The notes: generated by a model from the sequence alone, not told the origin. Shown: positions 10,017 to 22,474, numbered from the stretch's first letter. The stretch: DNA of 64,000 bases from Panagrolaimus kolymaensis (GCA_028622995.1 JAJQJQ010000012.1:4774001-4838000); one strand, 5' to 3'. Translations and numbers: made by a program.

Positions 10017-13000
10017 GCTAAAACATTTTTTTTCTTCAAGTTATTATGTTAAAGCTTTTTATCATTCCAATGACCTAGTCATTCATTCAATATGACGTAA
10101 ATTTTTTTTTATTTTCTCATTAAAAAAAATAATAAAAGGACATGGATGTCGAAATATGAATTAAGCTATTGCTCACCTGGTAAAATATTTAAATAAATAT
10201 AAGCATGTCAGTCTATATTACCAGATGTTTCAAAAAAAATATGAAGAAAAAAAGAAGTAATGTACGCAAATGCCACCTAAAAAAAAAAAGTCAAAAAATG
10301 GGAAATCTCTTTTTAAAGCTATGTGTTTCCGCTGGCTCAAATTCTAACTGTAAAACAAACTTTCAATAAAAAAATGCGTAAAAAAGCTGCCGATGACATT
10401 TACTTTCAATATATTTTTTTAGTAACAACAATAATCATATTTTTTTCTTTCTTTCAAAAAAAAAGCGATATATAAAATGCAACGGAAATATGCCTCCTTC
10501 TTTATGTACCTATGATTTTGTGTGAGGCAAATTGCTTCCCTATTGTTCGCCAATTTACGCAACTAAAAAACTCTTTCACCAAGCAATATTTTATTTTTTC
10601 AAAGAAAAAAAACGAAAAACAAATTATCGTTTTCTCAGGATAACAACAAAGAATAAAAAAAGATAGCGGAAACTACGCTTATTTTATTTCTACGGGAAAA
10701 AATCTTTTTCATTCAAAAAACTTTCTTTTAGCAAAACACCAAATGGCACGGAGTAAATTTGTTTTTTTTTTCGAACAAAGAAGCTTTTAGCGAAAATCAA
10801 AATAAAAGTTTACCTAAAAAAATTTTCGCTTCTGCAATTTTTCTTCCTTTGCAAAAATCTAAAAGTAAAAGAAAAGTTCAAAGAATAATTAAATTATCAA
10901 ATAAAAAAAATCATCACAACAACAACATTTTTTTTGTTTGAGAAAAAAAATTCCAAAAGAAAATATTCTAATATTTTATTTTTCCCATAAACAATCCTAA
11001 GAAAAAAAGTTGAAACAAAAACATATAATTTTTGGCCCTTTAAAAAAATAGCTTTTGTCTAAAAATGTTTTTCTTACTCGCTTGAATAAAAGCAAAAAAT
11101 AATAATAAGAATATTTGGGTTTTAAAAGGTATTTTTTATGGTACTTTGAGTTGCGACCAAAAAATGACGAGTAAAGCAGAAAACAAAGAAAAGAAAATGT
11201 TTTTTGGAAGAAGTTTGTTGTTCTTTTATTTTTTCTCTTCAAACTTCCAAGGATACAAATAAGCAGGATTTGTAAGCAAAATTTTTTTAGAAACTTAATA
11301 TTTTTTTAAATATCAAAACTAAATGTGTTTGAAAATAAAAAAAAGAAGAGAAAACAGGTGTGGGAAATAAATTTTTTAAAATAAAACACACATAAAATTT
11401 TATAAAACTATTTTTAAATAAAAACTTGAGATAGAAAAAATTATAAAAAAATTGTTTTTGTAATAAAGCTTTATTTTAAAGTCAAAAGTACGCGTTTTAA
11501 TATATATAAAATTCCTAAAATAATTTTTTTTCTTCAACAGACAGGTGTTCGAAATTCTAAACGTCATGATGACATTATAATGGCTTCGTACCAAGCATGG
11601 CCCACCCATGTTTATGGATGAAGAAAATGCGGCATGTGGTACTACAAAATCCGTCATAATTTTTCAGGTAAAATTTAAATTGGTTTTTAAAATCCAAGAA
11701 AATGACCTTATTTTTACGATTTTAAAATACCAAAAATTTATAAATTTCTTTTTTACAGTATATTTCTCAATAAAAAGGAAAAAGGTTCTTTGAAAACAAA
11801 TTTCAAAAAAACTGCAAAACTTATTTTTCCATAAAAAATAAATAAAGGAAATAATAATTAATGAAAAATTTTTCCAAAAACGTTCATGAGAAAATTATAA
11901 ATACGTAAAATACAAGAAACTAAAAACAGAAAATTTCTTAATTTCAATACAATTTTTTATTTCAAAAATATAATTATTTACTTTTAATTTTATAAAAGGA
12001 ATGAATGATTGCACTTTTAAGGGAGTTTTCAAAATAGTTTTTTTTTATAATTATTGCCAACTCTCGTGATTTTAGATAATAGAGTGAGGAAAAGATTAAT
12101 AATTTGGATGACAATGATAGCCGGCGATGGCGGTGTGAGATTTTCTTCGTTAGCTAATCTTTTTTTTTGAATAATGAAAGAAAGAAACCCTTTTTTTAAT
12201 TGTGACTAATGAATGTAAAACTGAAAACATATATAAAAAGGCCAGTAATAAGTTAGTTTAATTTTGGCTAAAAAAAGTCTGAACATTGTCGTTGAGAATA
12301 CATAAATGGAGATAAAAAATAATTACTCATCAAACAAAAATCATAAAAGTGTAAGTTCATTTAAAATTTTGTCAACAACAATTTGTGATAATAATAAAAA
12401 AATGAAGCCATTATCTTTTGTTGCGTACATGAAAAATAAACGACGACATGGATAAAATCTGCATCACCAAAAAATTTTTTATGAATGTTTGTAGGCACGA
12501 ATATGTCTTTAAAATTAAATTACTGTAGCTCTAGAAATGATGTTGCTAAATTTTAAAATAAAATAATTTAGGCTTTCATTCAATCTTTTTATAGAAAATC
12601 TTAAATATTTGCAAAAAAGTGCACTTTTAGCAACAAAAAAAATATTTTAAACGTAGAGTCTTAATTTTAAAAAAGAAAAATACGAAACATTATTGCATTT
12701 ACTAAACTTTATTTCTGTTTCTCTGTTCTTTACAAAGAAAAATTATAATATTAAAATTTCTTTGCCACGATGAAAAAGAAAAAAAAATGAATGACTTTTG
12801 GACTTTTTTTGGCTATGAAGCAAAAAGAATTGCATTTAGAGATGGCAAACAACAAACATATCTTCAAATATTTATTTTTTGTTGTTTCTTTAAATTTTTT
12901 ATTCTTCTTCTAAGGTTTCAGTTTTAATTAATAATTCAGGAAATAATAAAAATAGAAGCCAAATAAAAATTGAAGAGAGGAAGTGGAAGGAGTCATTTAT

Positions 13001-13523
13001 GGTTTTGTTAAACCTCAAAAACATCTGATATAAAAAAAATGATTGGCTTTTTTAAAATTATTATAAAATTTTTAAAGGAAGTAAAAGAAAACAAACGCCA
13101 CCGCTTTTTAAAAAAATCAAATAATTAACTATTTTTTAAAATTAAATTTTAAAAATAGAAACCAACAAGTTTTTGGTTAGTTAAAATTAGGTTTAGCTTT
13201 AAAAAAAGTTGATGTCATGGAATATTTAGTAACCTCCTCTATTGAAAATTTTCAGAATTATGAATTCAAAGTAAAAAAAGAATGAAAAAAATTATTAGCG
13301 GTTATTAAAAAAATAAACATAGCGGTATTTTTCATTCAAGCGACATATGAATAAGAAACAATAGAAACTTAAAAATTTTATTAAAAGAATTGTAGGGTTT
13401 TAAAGTTAGTTTGTATGACGGGAGTTTTTTTTAATTGGGGAAACAATATATTTGAAATCACGCATAAAACATTCATTGGTTATTATTGAGAGAGAAAAAA
13501 AAACTAAAAAATTGAAAAAGATA
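10017..13523. other. AT-rich intergenic DNA with one weak exon-like island
   Basis: No supported gene. The segment 11540-11667 stands out. It is less AT-rich, free of homopolymer runs, preceded by TTCTTCAACAG and ends at CAG|GTAAAA. It can be read as a 26-residue peptide ending in a stop at about 11617, but it matches nothing I recognise. Confidence 0.5.
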
Positions 13524-13628
13524 TCCAGCCAGCCGGATTCGAACCGGCGACCTTAGGACCCTTTGCGACGAAGCACGTGGAGGAGACGCTTCTTCACATC
13601 CTACGCTCTACCACTGGGCTATAGCTGG
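13524..13628 (-). tRNA. Intron-containing tRNA-Tyr-like gene with abnormal anticodon loop
   Basis: The acceptor (CCAGCTA/TGGCTGG), D arm, anticodon stem (TAGGA/TCCTA), five-base variable loop and T arm (GCCGG/CCGGC) all fold as a class I tRNA. The D and T arms and the 3' half resemble nematode tRNA-Tyr. The anticodon loop is 40 bases (13559-13598) instead of 7, consistent with an intron of about 33 bases that itself forms a GAAGC/GCTTC hairpin. The loop begins TGTGAA, so position 33 would be G rather than the near-universal U. If one base were deleted relative to tRNA-Tyr, the anticodon would read GTG rather than GTA. It could be a functional variant or a pseudogene, and the anticodon is left open. 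Confidence 0.7.
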
Positions 13629-15170
13629 AACGAAAGCATATCTTTTGTTTTGTTTTTTAACATAAAGATGAAAAAAGAAATTTAATATCACGGATCAAAG
13701 CTTTTGCAGGGGTTTAAACCTTTTTCGATAATTTTCTAATACAGGAACAATTTTTAAGTTATCAGTGGCTTAAAAACAAGGTTGACTAACATGAAATCAG
13801 ATAATCTTATTCTGCGTGTTTCGAATGTTTAAAAAAAATATCATACGTCAATCAAGACAAGATTTTTATTACTGTGTTCGAAAAAAAATTTAAAACTGAT
13901 AAACTCGAAAATTTTGAATGAAAGTTTAAAAGAAAAAATAAATAAATTTTAAACGGAAACACATCTTTTTTATTTTATATACGTCAACGTTTATAAAAAT
14001 GCTCCATATGTCAAAATATAAGAAGTGAGGACGAGAGCATGCAATCGGACATTAAATTACCTTAATTTTTTGTTTCAAAAGGCAGCATGGCTTTTATTTT
14101 AAAATTTTAAAGCGAAAAATAAAATTCATGAAAAAAAGCTTTTTATAAAATTTTATGAATCAACAAAGTTTTGAGTAATGCGTTCGTGCGACTCATAAGA
14201 AGAAAAAAAAAACTAAACTCATGCTACAAAAAAATTATTTCTGCCAATTTTTAAGCTTGATTGAGCTAATGATTCAATTTTTAGAAACACAAAGTAATAA
14301 TAGAAAAGTTGTGATGAAAAAAAGTAGAATCACGTTTTTTTTAGTTTTCAGTCGTCTACTTTAAAATTATGCCATTCTTCTCTGTCGCCGGAGGTTTAAT
14401 ATTTTTTTGCTAATTACTTTAACTTTTTCGTCTAAAATTAATTTTTAACTAAAATTATAAAACGTTACTTAACTAACACATGTTGACTATTTTATTATGA
14501 GTGGATTGCAATGGTAATATGTTTTACTTACAAAATATTACCTAAAGCAATGCACTATCAATAAAAAAGAAATACATAGATTGATAATTCGATGAATGCA
14601 GCAGACATTTATCACTTTCATTTTGTAAAAAAAGAGAGTGGGAATCAATAAAATTGAAAAGCATCGATGCTGTTTATAAATTTATACCAACAGCTATTGT
14701 GTCTATGAATAATAATTTGGAACGTAGGTACAATAAAAAAAATTATGAAAGAATGTTTTATTAGCTAGAAACAAAGCTTTTACAGAAGTATGTACATATG
14801 AGAAATTGAAATGTCTCGATTCATGATAATCGGCAAAATGTCTGACATGGACAAAATGAAAGTCGTGAATCACAATTTTATTTTGTTAAAAAAAATATAT
14901 ACAAAAAGAAATCTTACATGTGAACGTCTTTTTTAAATAGTCCTAAAAAACAGAAAAACTTGAAGAGAAAATAAAAGTAAAACTATTATGGATTTTTCTA
15001 AACAAATTGATAAACTTATTCGTAGATTTATATTTTACTTTTTTTGCTTTAGCGATTTGTAAAAGGGCTAATTAAAATAAACTTTTTTATTTGTTACAAA
15101 AATTCAGATTGCACAATATTTTAAATTTAAAAACAAACACAGAAAAGCAATCATTAAATTATGGATATAA
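13629..15170. other. AT-rich DNA downstream of the collagen gene
   Basis: Holds the 3' untranslated region of the minus-strand collagen and otherwise low-complexity DNA. No additional gene is supported. Confidence 0.5.
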
Positions 15171-16285
15171 TTAATATCCAGGAGGAGTACGAGGAGGAGG
15201 ACAATCACAGCTTCCTTGTGGGCCTTGGCTGCCAACTGGACCAATTGGGCCAGGAGGTCCTTTACGGCCGGGTCTTCCAGGTTTTCCTTCATCTCCAGGA
15301 GGTCCAGGTGGACCAGGTTTAGTGCCACCTGGTTTACCAGCACATCCGGGAACTCCTTTAGGTCCGAGTGGACCAGTAGGTCCTCGTGGGCCACGTGGAC
15401 CATCACGTTGAATAACTTTTCCATTTTCCCCTGGAGCTCCACGTTCTCCTTCTTTGCCTGATTGACCTGAAGCGCCAGCGGGTCCTTGCATACCGGGTTC
15501 ACCACGACGTCCATCAATTCCATGAAGACCATGCGATCCTCGAGGGCCGGGTGGACCTTTAGGTCCTTGTTTACCGGGTAAGCCAGGTGGTCCCATTGGG
15601 CAAACGAGGCTAAAAAACGAAACTTTAACTCCAAAGAAATAAAATAAAATTAATTAACAAACCATGGTTCGCTAGCTTCACCAGCGGGAGTGATTTCACC
15701 ATCTTGTCCATCTTTACCATCCAATCCACCATCTCCATCTTTGCCATGTTTACCATCATCTCCAGGTTCACCAGCAGGGCCGGGAGGTCCTTGACGGCAT
15801 GTGCAAACTGGGTTAGGTTCAGCATTAACAACGGGGCCATATCCATTGTTGGATGGTGCAGGGGCAGGTGGATTGTAGTTGGGCTAAAAAACAAATATTT
15901 TATTAATCAATTTTTTTGTTGTTGCTAAAACTAATTCTCTTACTTCATTTCCTGGAGCTCCATATTCGCTCTTTCCACTTTCTGGAACCCATTGGCCGAA
16001 AAGCCATCCACGTTTTTGACGGATTTGAGCGGCTTGTCCGCTTTTTTGGATGTTATACATTTCAAACCACATATCACGAACTCGAACTTTGCAGAAATCA
16101 GATTCAGCGGTGACTTCTGAGTTGACACCATGGAGGGAAACGAAAGCCCATGGAATGACTACAACTGCCATAGACATCACAGCAACGGAAGCAATGATGG
16201 CACAGAAAGCATATTTTCGTGCTTCCTTATGTGCTGGAGTATCTTCATCCTCACAGGATTTAAATTTATTGTAGGGGCTCTCCAT
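15171..16285 (-). CDS. Cuticle collagen (three exons)
   Basis: Exons 15944-16285, 15663-15883 and 15171-15609 (read right to left) give 333 residues. The N-terminal region has a hydrophobic membrane anchor (about residues 29-55) and the [13 protein letters not shown] homology block. A furin-type RQKR site follows, where nematode cuticle collagens are cut before secretion. Two Gly-X-Y blocks are separated by cysteine clusters (CTC; CLVC, the first Cys of which is split by the exon 2/3 junction). The tail, [12 protein letters not shown], resembles the ROL-6/SQT-1 type end; that group assignment is tentative. It is a structural protein of the extracellular cuticle, trimerising through Gly-X-Y. 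Start ATG 16285 was chosen because the open frame upstream is low complexity and does not continue the family N-terminus. Confidence 0.92.
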
Positions 16286-17044
16286 GATTTCCACAGCAAA
16301 AATGGAGAAGATTTCTGCGATATTTTCACTGATTTCACGCTTGCTTTTAAATGGATAAAAAAAAGGCGGAGAAATTTTTTTAGGAGAAAACTTTTTTTTC
16401 TTTCCTTGCATATTTCATTGTTTCTTTCCATTTTTAATAATTTAGAACAAAGAAAATTCTTCGATAATTTTATTATTCAAATACGACCGGTTATCATTTC
16501 AATTCACTTTGGAGCGCATTTTTGGGTCACTCATAACCGCTGTTGTCAAATTCTTCCATCTTTATCTTTCTCTTTCCACAAATTTTTGATGATGATTCAC
16601 TGGTTTTCATTTCTATTTATCTATTTCTCGAAGAACAAAAATTATCCCTTTTTCATATTTCTCGTTTTTATGACGAAGAAGGATATTCATAAATTCAAGC
16701 GAGAGAAAAATTTTAAAATTTAAAAGAAAACGTGCAAAGAAAAATATTATTTGGCAATTTCTTGATTTTTTTTGCAACAACGAAATCAAAAAAAAAAGTT
16801 TTTTTGAAAATGAAGCAAAGCATTAAAAGCAAACTGTTTTACCTTTCATTTTTTTTTTCAATTGTATTTTGTTAGTTACTTTTTTTTTTGCTCTAACAAA
16901 AAGCAATTTTCTTTTGTTGTGAAAAGAGTTGTTCGTTCATCAATGCGATGGTTGATGAATGTTTTTCTCGAAATGCATTGATGATGATGACCAATCTATG
17001 TTATCGAAAGTTCATTCTTCATTTAAAAAAGCACACGATTGTCC
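16286..17044. promoter_or_regulatory. Upstream region of the collagen gene
   Basis: About 760 bases between the collagen start and the tRNA-Gln. It presumably contains the collagen promoter and any trans-splice acceptor. No specific site could be named. Confidence 0.4.
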
Positions 17045-17116
17045 GGTCCTATAGTGTAGCGGTTATCACATTTGACTTTGAATCCAGTAACCCCGGTTCG
17101 ATTCCGGGTAGGACCT
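17045..17116 (+). tRNA. tRNA-Gln(TTG), copy 1
   Basis: 72 nt. The acceptor is GGTCCTA/TAGGACC, the anticodon loop is CTTTGAA with anticodon TTG, and the T arm has GGTTCGATTCC. Compared with the copy at 18767, one anticodon-stem base is T instead of G, giving a mismatch. It may therefore be less stable. Confidence 0.9.
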
Positions 17117-17459
17117 CTCCTTTTTGCATTTATTTTAAGCTATTAATGAGCAAAATAATGCTATAATTTGTTTATCTTTAAATTTTTGCAAAAGTTCAAA
17201 TATAAAAAAAAAGTCTTTCCACATACTTTTGCCGGATTTTTTAAAGCAATATTTTGTTTAAAAAAATTAAATTTTTTAACAGAAATTTGAGGGAAAATAA
17301 GCTTTAAAAAAGGAGAGCAAATAAAAGTAAATAACTCATGCAAAGAGAATGTTCATCACATTGTCGCAAAAAATGGCCACAATTCCGTGCGTCTAAACAA
17401 AAAAAAGGCATGCATGAGAGAAATGTTTTGTGTCCTCATTTCTTCGCACCAAAAAGTAT

Positions 17460-17531
17460 GGGGATATAGCTCAGGGGTAAAGCGCTCGCTTTGCATGCGA
17501 GAAGTCTGGGGTTCGATTCCCTATATCTCCA
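17460..17531 (+). tRNA. tRNA-Ala(TGC), copy 1
   Basis: 72 nt. The acceptor is GGGGATA/TATCTCC, and the anticodon arm CTCGC-TTTGCAT-GCGAG gives anticodon TGC. It differs from the copy at 46188 by one base in the D stem (GTAAAGC versus GTAGAGC), which breaks one D-stem pair. Confidence 0.92.
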
Positions 17532-18154
17532 GGAAAAATTCTTTTTATATTTTTTAAAATAAATTTACTGGTATTGTCTGCTTTTCTTTTTCCAAAATTT
17601 CAATGACTCAAAATTATTTCAATGAGAAATCATTTATTTTTTACATATAAAAAAAGCAACTTCAACGATAAACAAAATTCGAAATCATCACAAATAGAAT
17701 TGGATTAATGGACTCAGTATTCATCGTTATCAGAAGTTCAGGAATGAACAATGCCATAAATTTCTTCTTTTTCAAATTCATTTCCTTTGTTTTCAAAAAT
17801 GATTAACAACAAACAAATTGATTATTATATTCTGATATTTTGTGGACATTGTGAAAGATAAAGCCAATCGCCTTCAAGCCATTTTGTTATTTTGAAAAAA
17901 AAATCTTACTTTATTTTTGCAATTTTGATAAAGAATTTTCAAGCAGATTTTGTTATTAACAAAAAACGTTAAAATGTGTAACTCACAACAAAAAGAAATG
18001 ACGTAAAAAAAGAAAGAGACATCTCTTTTTTCAATTTTGTCGCGTGGACTGTCTCTTTTCTTTTTTTCCGAGAGTTTCACTAACCAACACAAGTGGACAA
18101 ACACTTTTAATGTTTTTCCTTTTTAATATCCATTTTAGTCTCTCAGCATTCATC
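17532..18154. other. Spacer between tRNA genes
   Basis: About 620 bases of AT-rich DNA between tRNA-Ala and tRNA-Cys. No gene is supported. Confidence 0.5.
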
Positions 18155-18226
18155 GGGTCTATAGCTCAGTGGCAGAGCAATCGGCTGCAGTCCGATCGGT
18201 CCCTGGTTCAACTCCGGGTGGGCCCT
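18155..18226 (+). tRNA. tRNA-Cys(GCA)
   Basis: 72 nt. The anticodon arm ATCGG-CTGCAGT-CCGAT gives anticodon GCA. The acceptor GGGTCTA pairs with TGGGCCC through G-U pairs, and the discriminator base is T (U), the tRNA-Cys identity base. Confidence 0.93.
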
Positions 18227-18766
18227 ATATCTTTTTGTATTTTTTAATGCATAAATATGAATCTGAGAAAAGCTATATCAAAATTAGTTAAGTGACAGCA
18301 ATGACTTTTGTTTTTTGCTAAATTTCATTTTTTATTTTCATGAATGTCGTTACACTTTCCGCCAAATCGAGATTGATCCATAAAGCAAATGTATTTAAAG
18401 AAGATATGACCATAAAAGAGGTTGATGACATTCAGGAAACTAACTACAAATATTCATAAGAATCAAAATCAATAATAAAATAAAAAGCCATCTCTCATTT
18501 AATTTGTTTGTTTTGAATTCTCCACTATTTTGCAACCAAATAAAAAAAAGTTAAAAGTTGGATTTTTTATACCAAAGTAACTACCTAAACAGTGAAAATG
18601 CAAAAAGAGCTCTTCTTTTATTCCCTTTTCTTGTCTCTCTTTTTTTTTTGTTGCTATGCATCCCATTCAATTGACTGACCAATTGGTCGCATTTTTTTGC
18701 GATTCAAAAAAATGTTTACCCATTTTTCTATTTTTTATTTATATATTTAGAGAGCTGTTGTTCGTC
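18227..18766. other. Spacer between tRNA genes
   Basis: About 540 bases of AT-rich DNA between tRNA-Cys and the second tRNA-Gln. No gene is supported. Confidence 0.5.
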
Positions 18767-18838
18767 GGTCCTATAGTGTAGCGGTTATCACATTGGACTT
18801 TGAATCCAGTAACCCCGGTTCGATTCCGGGTAGGACCT
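18767..18838 (+). tRNA. tRNA-Gln(TTG), copy 2
   Basis: 72 nt with a fully paired anticodon stem and anticodon TTG. The bases after the gene (TCTCTTTTTGCATT) match those after copy 1 at 17117. The two therefore probably arose by duplication of a segment larger than the tRNA itself. Confidence 0.95.
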
Positions 18839-19025
18839 CTCTTTTTGCATTTTTTTTCTAAAAGTTTTCATAAGTAAAAAAGAAAATTTGCATGAATCAA
18901 AATTTTTCAGCACTCAAAAGTAAATGTTTTTTTTATTTTCAAAGTTTGTTGCTTCACTTCATTTTGTCAAACATTTCATTTTCATTCAACTTCAACTCTT
19001 GTGATTGCTGCTACAACGACGACGA

Positions 19026-20460
19026 ATGCCGGGCTCTAAAGACGACAAAAATCAACAACAACAAAACGTAAAAAAAAGCACTAATAAAAATCAACAATCA
19101 ATTTATGACAACAATGCTGTTTCAAGGGTATCACAATTTAAACAAATTGATGGTCCTGGTGGAAAGAGATCTCTTCGTGAAAAAGTTGTAAATAAAGATG
19201 CTCAAGCTAAAGTAAGTTGCTTTTTTACATACATATTTTCTTAGCTCATTATTTATCCATTATTATTTTTAGGTTAGAAAATGGTTACAAACAGTAATTG
19301 ATCGTTTACTTTATGATTGGACAAGAGCTGATTGTCAAAGATTATTTGTTGAAAGTGAAGTTAGTGAATTATGTTATCGTGCAAGAGAAACATTTTGGCA
19401 ACAACCAACTATGGTTGATGTTACTGCACCTGTGAGAATAGTTGGTGATTTACATGGACAGTTTGAGGTTAGTTTTTCTTTTCTCGTTTATCGTATGCTT
19501 GGGTTTACTATTTATAATCTTTACCGTTCTTCCACTTTCTAATTTCTCTAATATTTTTAGGACCTTGTTGCTATATTAAACATGAATGGATTTCCACCAC
19601 AATCAAAATATGTTTTTCTTGGAGATTATGTCGATCGTGGACCATTTTCAATTGAAGTTATGATGCTGTTATTTGCATATAAAATACTATATCCTGATGA
19701 AATTACTCTTTTACGTGGTAATCATGAAAGTCGTCCAGTTAATATGCAATATGGTTTTTTTCTTGAATGTAAACGCCGTTATTCTCCTGTAGTATATGAA
19801 CATTTTCAATATGCATTTTATTGTATGCCATTTTGTGCTCGAATTGAAAAACGAATTTTATGCATGCATGGTGGAATATCTGAAGACTTAACTGATTTTA
19901 AACAAGTTTGTTTTAGATTTCTTGCTATGTTTAACCTGTGTGTTGTTTTTTTTAGTTGGAAAAAATTGAAAGACCATGTGATATTCCTGATCTTGGTGTA
20001 CTTGCTGATTTAACTTGGGCTGATCCTGATCCTTTAATTTCTGGTTATGAAGAAAGTCCACGAGGTGCTGCAAGAATCTTTGGTCCTGATGCATTAAAAA
20101 ACTTTTGTCGAATTCTTGGTTTAGAATTAGTTGTTCGAGCTCATCAAGTATGTTTTAACTATGCTATATTACTTGACTATGGTTATATATAATCCCTGTT
20201 TTTAGGTTGTTGAAGATGGATACGAATTCTTTGCAGATCGTCACCTTGTTACAATATTTTCTGCTCCAAATTACTGTGGACAATTCAATAATGCTGCATG
20301 CTGTTTAGTGGTTAATTCAGATCTTGTATGCTCATTCAGTATTTATCGACCTGAACCTGGAAGTAACAAAGGTGATTCAAAGCCATTACCAGCTAAACCT
20401 GTACCAAGAGTTTACAAAGACAACAAACTTATTGCTGGATTACCTGCTAGAGTTGCATAA
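19026..20460 (+). CDS. PP1-like serine/threonine protein phosphatase
   Basis: Exons 19026-19211, 19273-19467, 19561-19905, 19956-20147 and 20206-20460, all phase 0, give 390 residues. The metallophosphatase signatures are present: GDLHGQ (Asp121, His123), GDYVDRG (Asp149), LRGNHE (Asn181, His182), HGGIS, RAHQ and [11 protein letters not shown]. Sequence style and order are PP1-type. It is longer than the usual 320-330 residues because of a basic, glutamine/asparagine-rich N-terminal extension (about 65 residues) and a proline/lysine-rich tail. It should dephosphorylate phosphoserine and phosphothreonine, with partners unknown. It is convergent with the BTB gene, with stop codons only 68 bp apart. 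It belongs to the divergent nematode PP1 expansion rather than being an obvious orthologue of canonical PP1. Confidence 0.93.
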
Positions 20461-20528
20461 TAAAATGATAAATATTTATTCTGTTTTAAAATTTTCAATT
20501 GTAATATTTATAATAAAATGAAATATTT

Positions 20529-22474
20529 TCAAATTTGATTTATTGGAATTGGATATGGTAATCGTTTGTTATGATTGAAGGAACTTTTCCAGTTGAAAAC
20601 TTTTGTGTATTTCCATTTTGGTGTTCCATTGACAACTTTACGAGGCGTAACTGAATTTAATTTGTAACTATCTTCATTGGGTTTTTGTTCGATTTTGCAA
20701 AGCATTAAATTATAAAAATATTCAGAGATGCGATTTTTCTTTGTAAAAGTAAATTCTCGATGTAGAGAATATGCATTTTTAAGCATTATCGCATCTTCTA
20801 AAGCATCATTGTATTCTTGTGGAGTTAGAACGTTTGATGTTGCTAAAATATGCAAATAATTAAGATTACTTTAGTTTTCAAATTTCACTATCAAAATTAA
20901 GATGTTTTTTGATTTTTGAAGTTTCAGCCAGAGAATACAATATAGTAAAACATATTTTTTGTAGCTAATTACAATCTGTCGCTATTACCGAGAAATGGGT
21001 TTTTCTTTTCCACCCTCACATAAACAAACTTTAAAGTTAAATAATAATATTATTTAAAACTCCATAATTACATGAATTGTTTATTAAGTTGTAAATACTA
21101 AAAATGTATGCTAGCAATTATCATACCCGTAAATAAATGTATTCTCAAAATGAACTTTTTAAGGTCAATAAATAAATTTTGTGTGGTTTGAAAAACAACA
21201 ACTAAAAATATGGTAAAAATGGATTCGATCCAAAGTGAAAAATCCCCTAATTTGTTGTTTTAAAGGAACATCCGTGATTTTTTTTAAACATGGCTTTCCT
21301 ATTTCTAATGTGTTTTAATTTTTTTTTATCAACATTGGAAGTATGTAAACATGCTTTGTTGGCTAATACTTTTATAACAAGATAATTTTATCAGTGGCGC
21401 CCTTATTTCTGCTATGTCTAAAAATTATTCCCAAAGCGGGTTTAATAAGCATGCATGTATGTAAACAACTTCATTGAAAAAATGGAAGTCGAAACGAAAT
21501 CTAGCTTACCAACAACATTTTTTAAAAACAATGGATCCATAACAGGGAAACGTATTAGTCTTTTGATATCATCACAATTTTGATGATTATTATGACATCG
21601 TTTCCATTTTGTAAACTGAAAATTATTTTAGCTACCTTAGATTTAAAGTGAAAAGTGACTTACAGCTTCAAAAAGTTTTTCTTCAGAAATATTCATTTTA
21701 TTTTGTTCCAAAATAAATTCCATTAAATTTGAACTAATTTTTAAAAATTCTGACAACACTATAATTGATTGAATTTTTTCATTGATTAAATCAACACACT
21801 TTTTTAATGCTATTCCACCAAATGAAAGGCAGCCTTCAGCAATGGTTAAAACGGTAGAAAGTTGGACTTTAGTTGCAAGAAATTCATCACAAATTAATTG
21901 TAAATCATTAACGCAATAAGTTGCAGCTAATTTAAATAAATTCAGTGCATTATTCATCGTTAAATGGAGAAGGTCTTTATGAAGATATTCAAGAAAGGTT
22001 AAAAAATCATTGGAATTGGCATCTGTGATAGGAATGGTGGAATCTGCTGCACCCCAACCATGTGCAAACATGAGTTCAAAAACTGATGATCGTTTGGTTA
22101 GAATTAATTTGTCGGCGTGAATTACCTAAATAATAAAATTTTTAATACCCCATATTGGGATTTTCTTTAAACCACTACTGCGAATTTCGAAAAGAAAAAT
22201 TTAGATAGACTAAATCGAAATGGATCATAACAGATGATTGGATTGTGTCAAAACTAATGTTATTTTACTTTTTCGTAGTAAAAACTTTTTTTACGAATTC
22301 GATTTGAGATAATCTTACATTTCCTTCAACAACAAAAGCCACATCAACTTTCTTCCTTCTATTACAAGGCCTCGCTGGATTCACTTTTCCATTATTAATT
22401 TTTGCACCATGTTTAGGAACTTCATAAGCTGCTTCCAAAAATGGATCAAGTTGAATTTGCTGTTGAATACCCAT
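20529..22474 (-). CDS. BTB/BACK-domain protein
   Basis: Exons 22319-22474, 21664-22125, 21510-21615 and 20529-20842 give 345 residues. A BTB fold begins about residue 43 (VDVAFVVEG...VIHADKLILTKRSSVFELMF) and includes FLEYLHKD. It is followed by a BACK-like helical region (LFKLAATYCVNDLQLICDEF and onward). The C-terminal third is positively charged and unassigned. BTB proteins dimerise and often act as Cullin-3 adaptors; the substrate cannot be read from the sequence. An AATAAA for this gene on the minus strand lies near 20472, inside the 3' region of the phosphatase gene. The two transcripts probably overlap in antisense. Confidence 0.85.

Noticed and set aside
16130..16723. 197-residue plus-strand frame opposite the collagen
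   Set aside because: It is the reverse of collagen exon 1 and its AT-rich upstream region, with phenylalanine-rich low complexity.
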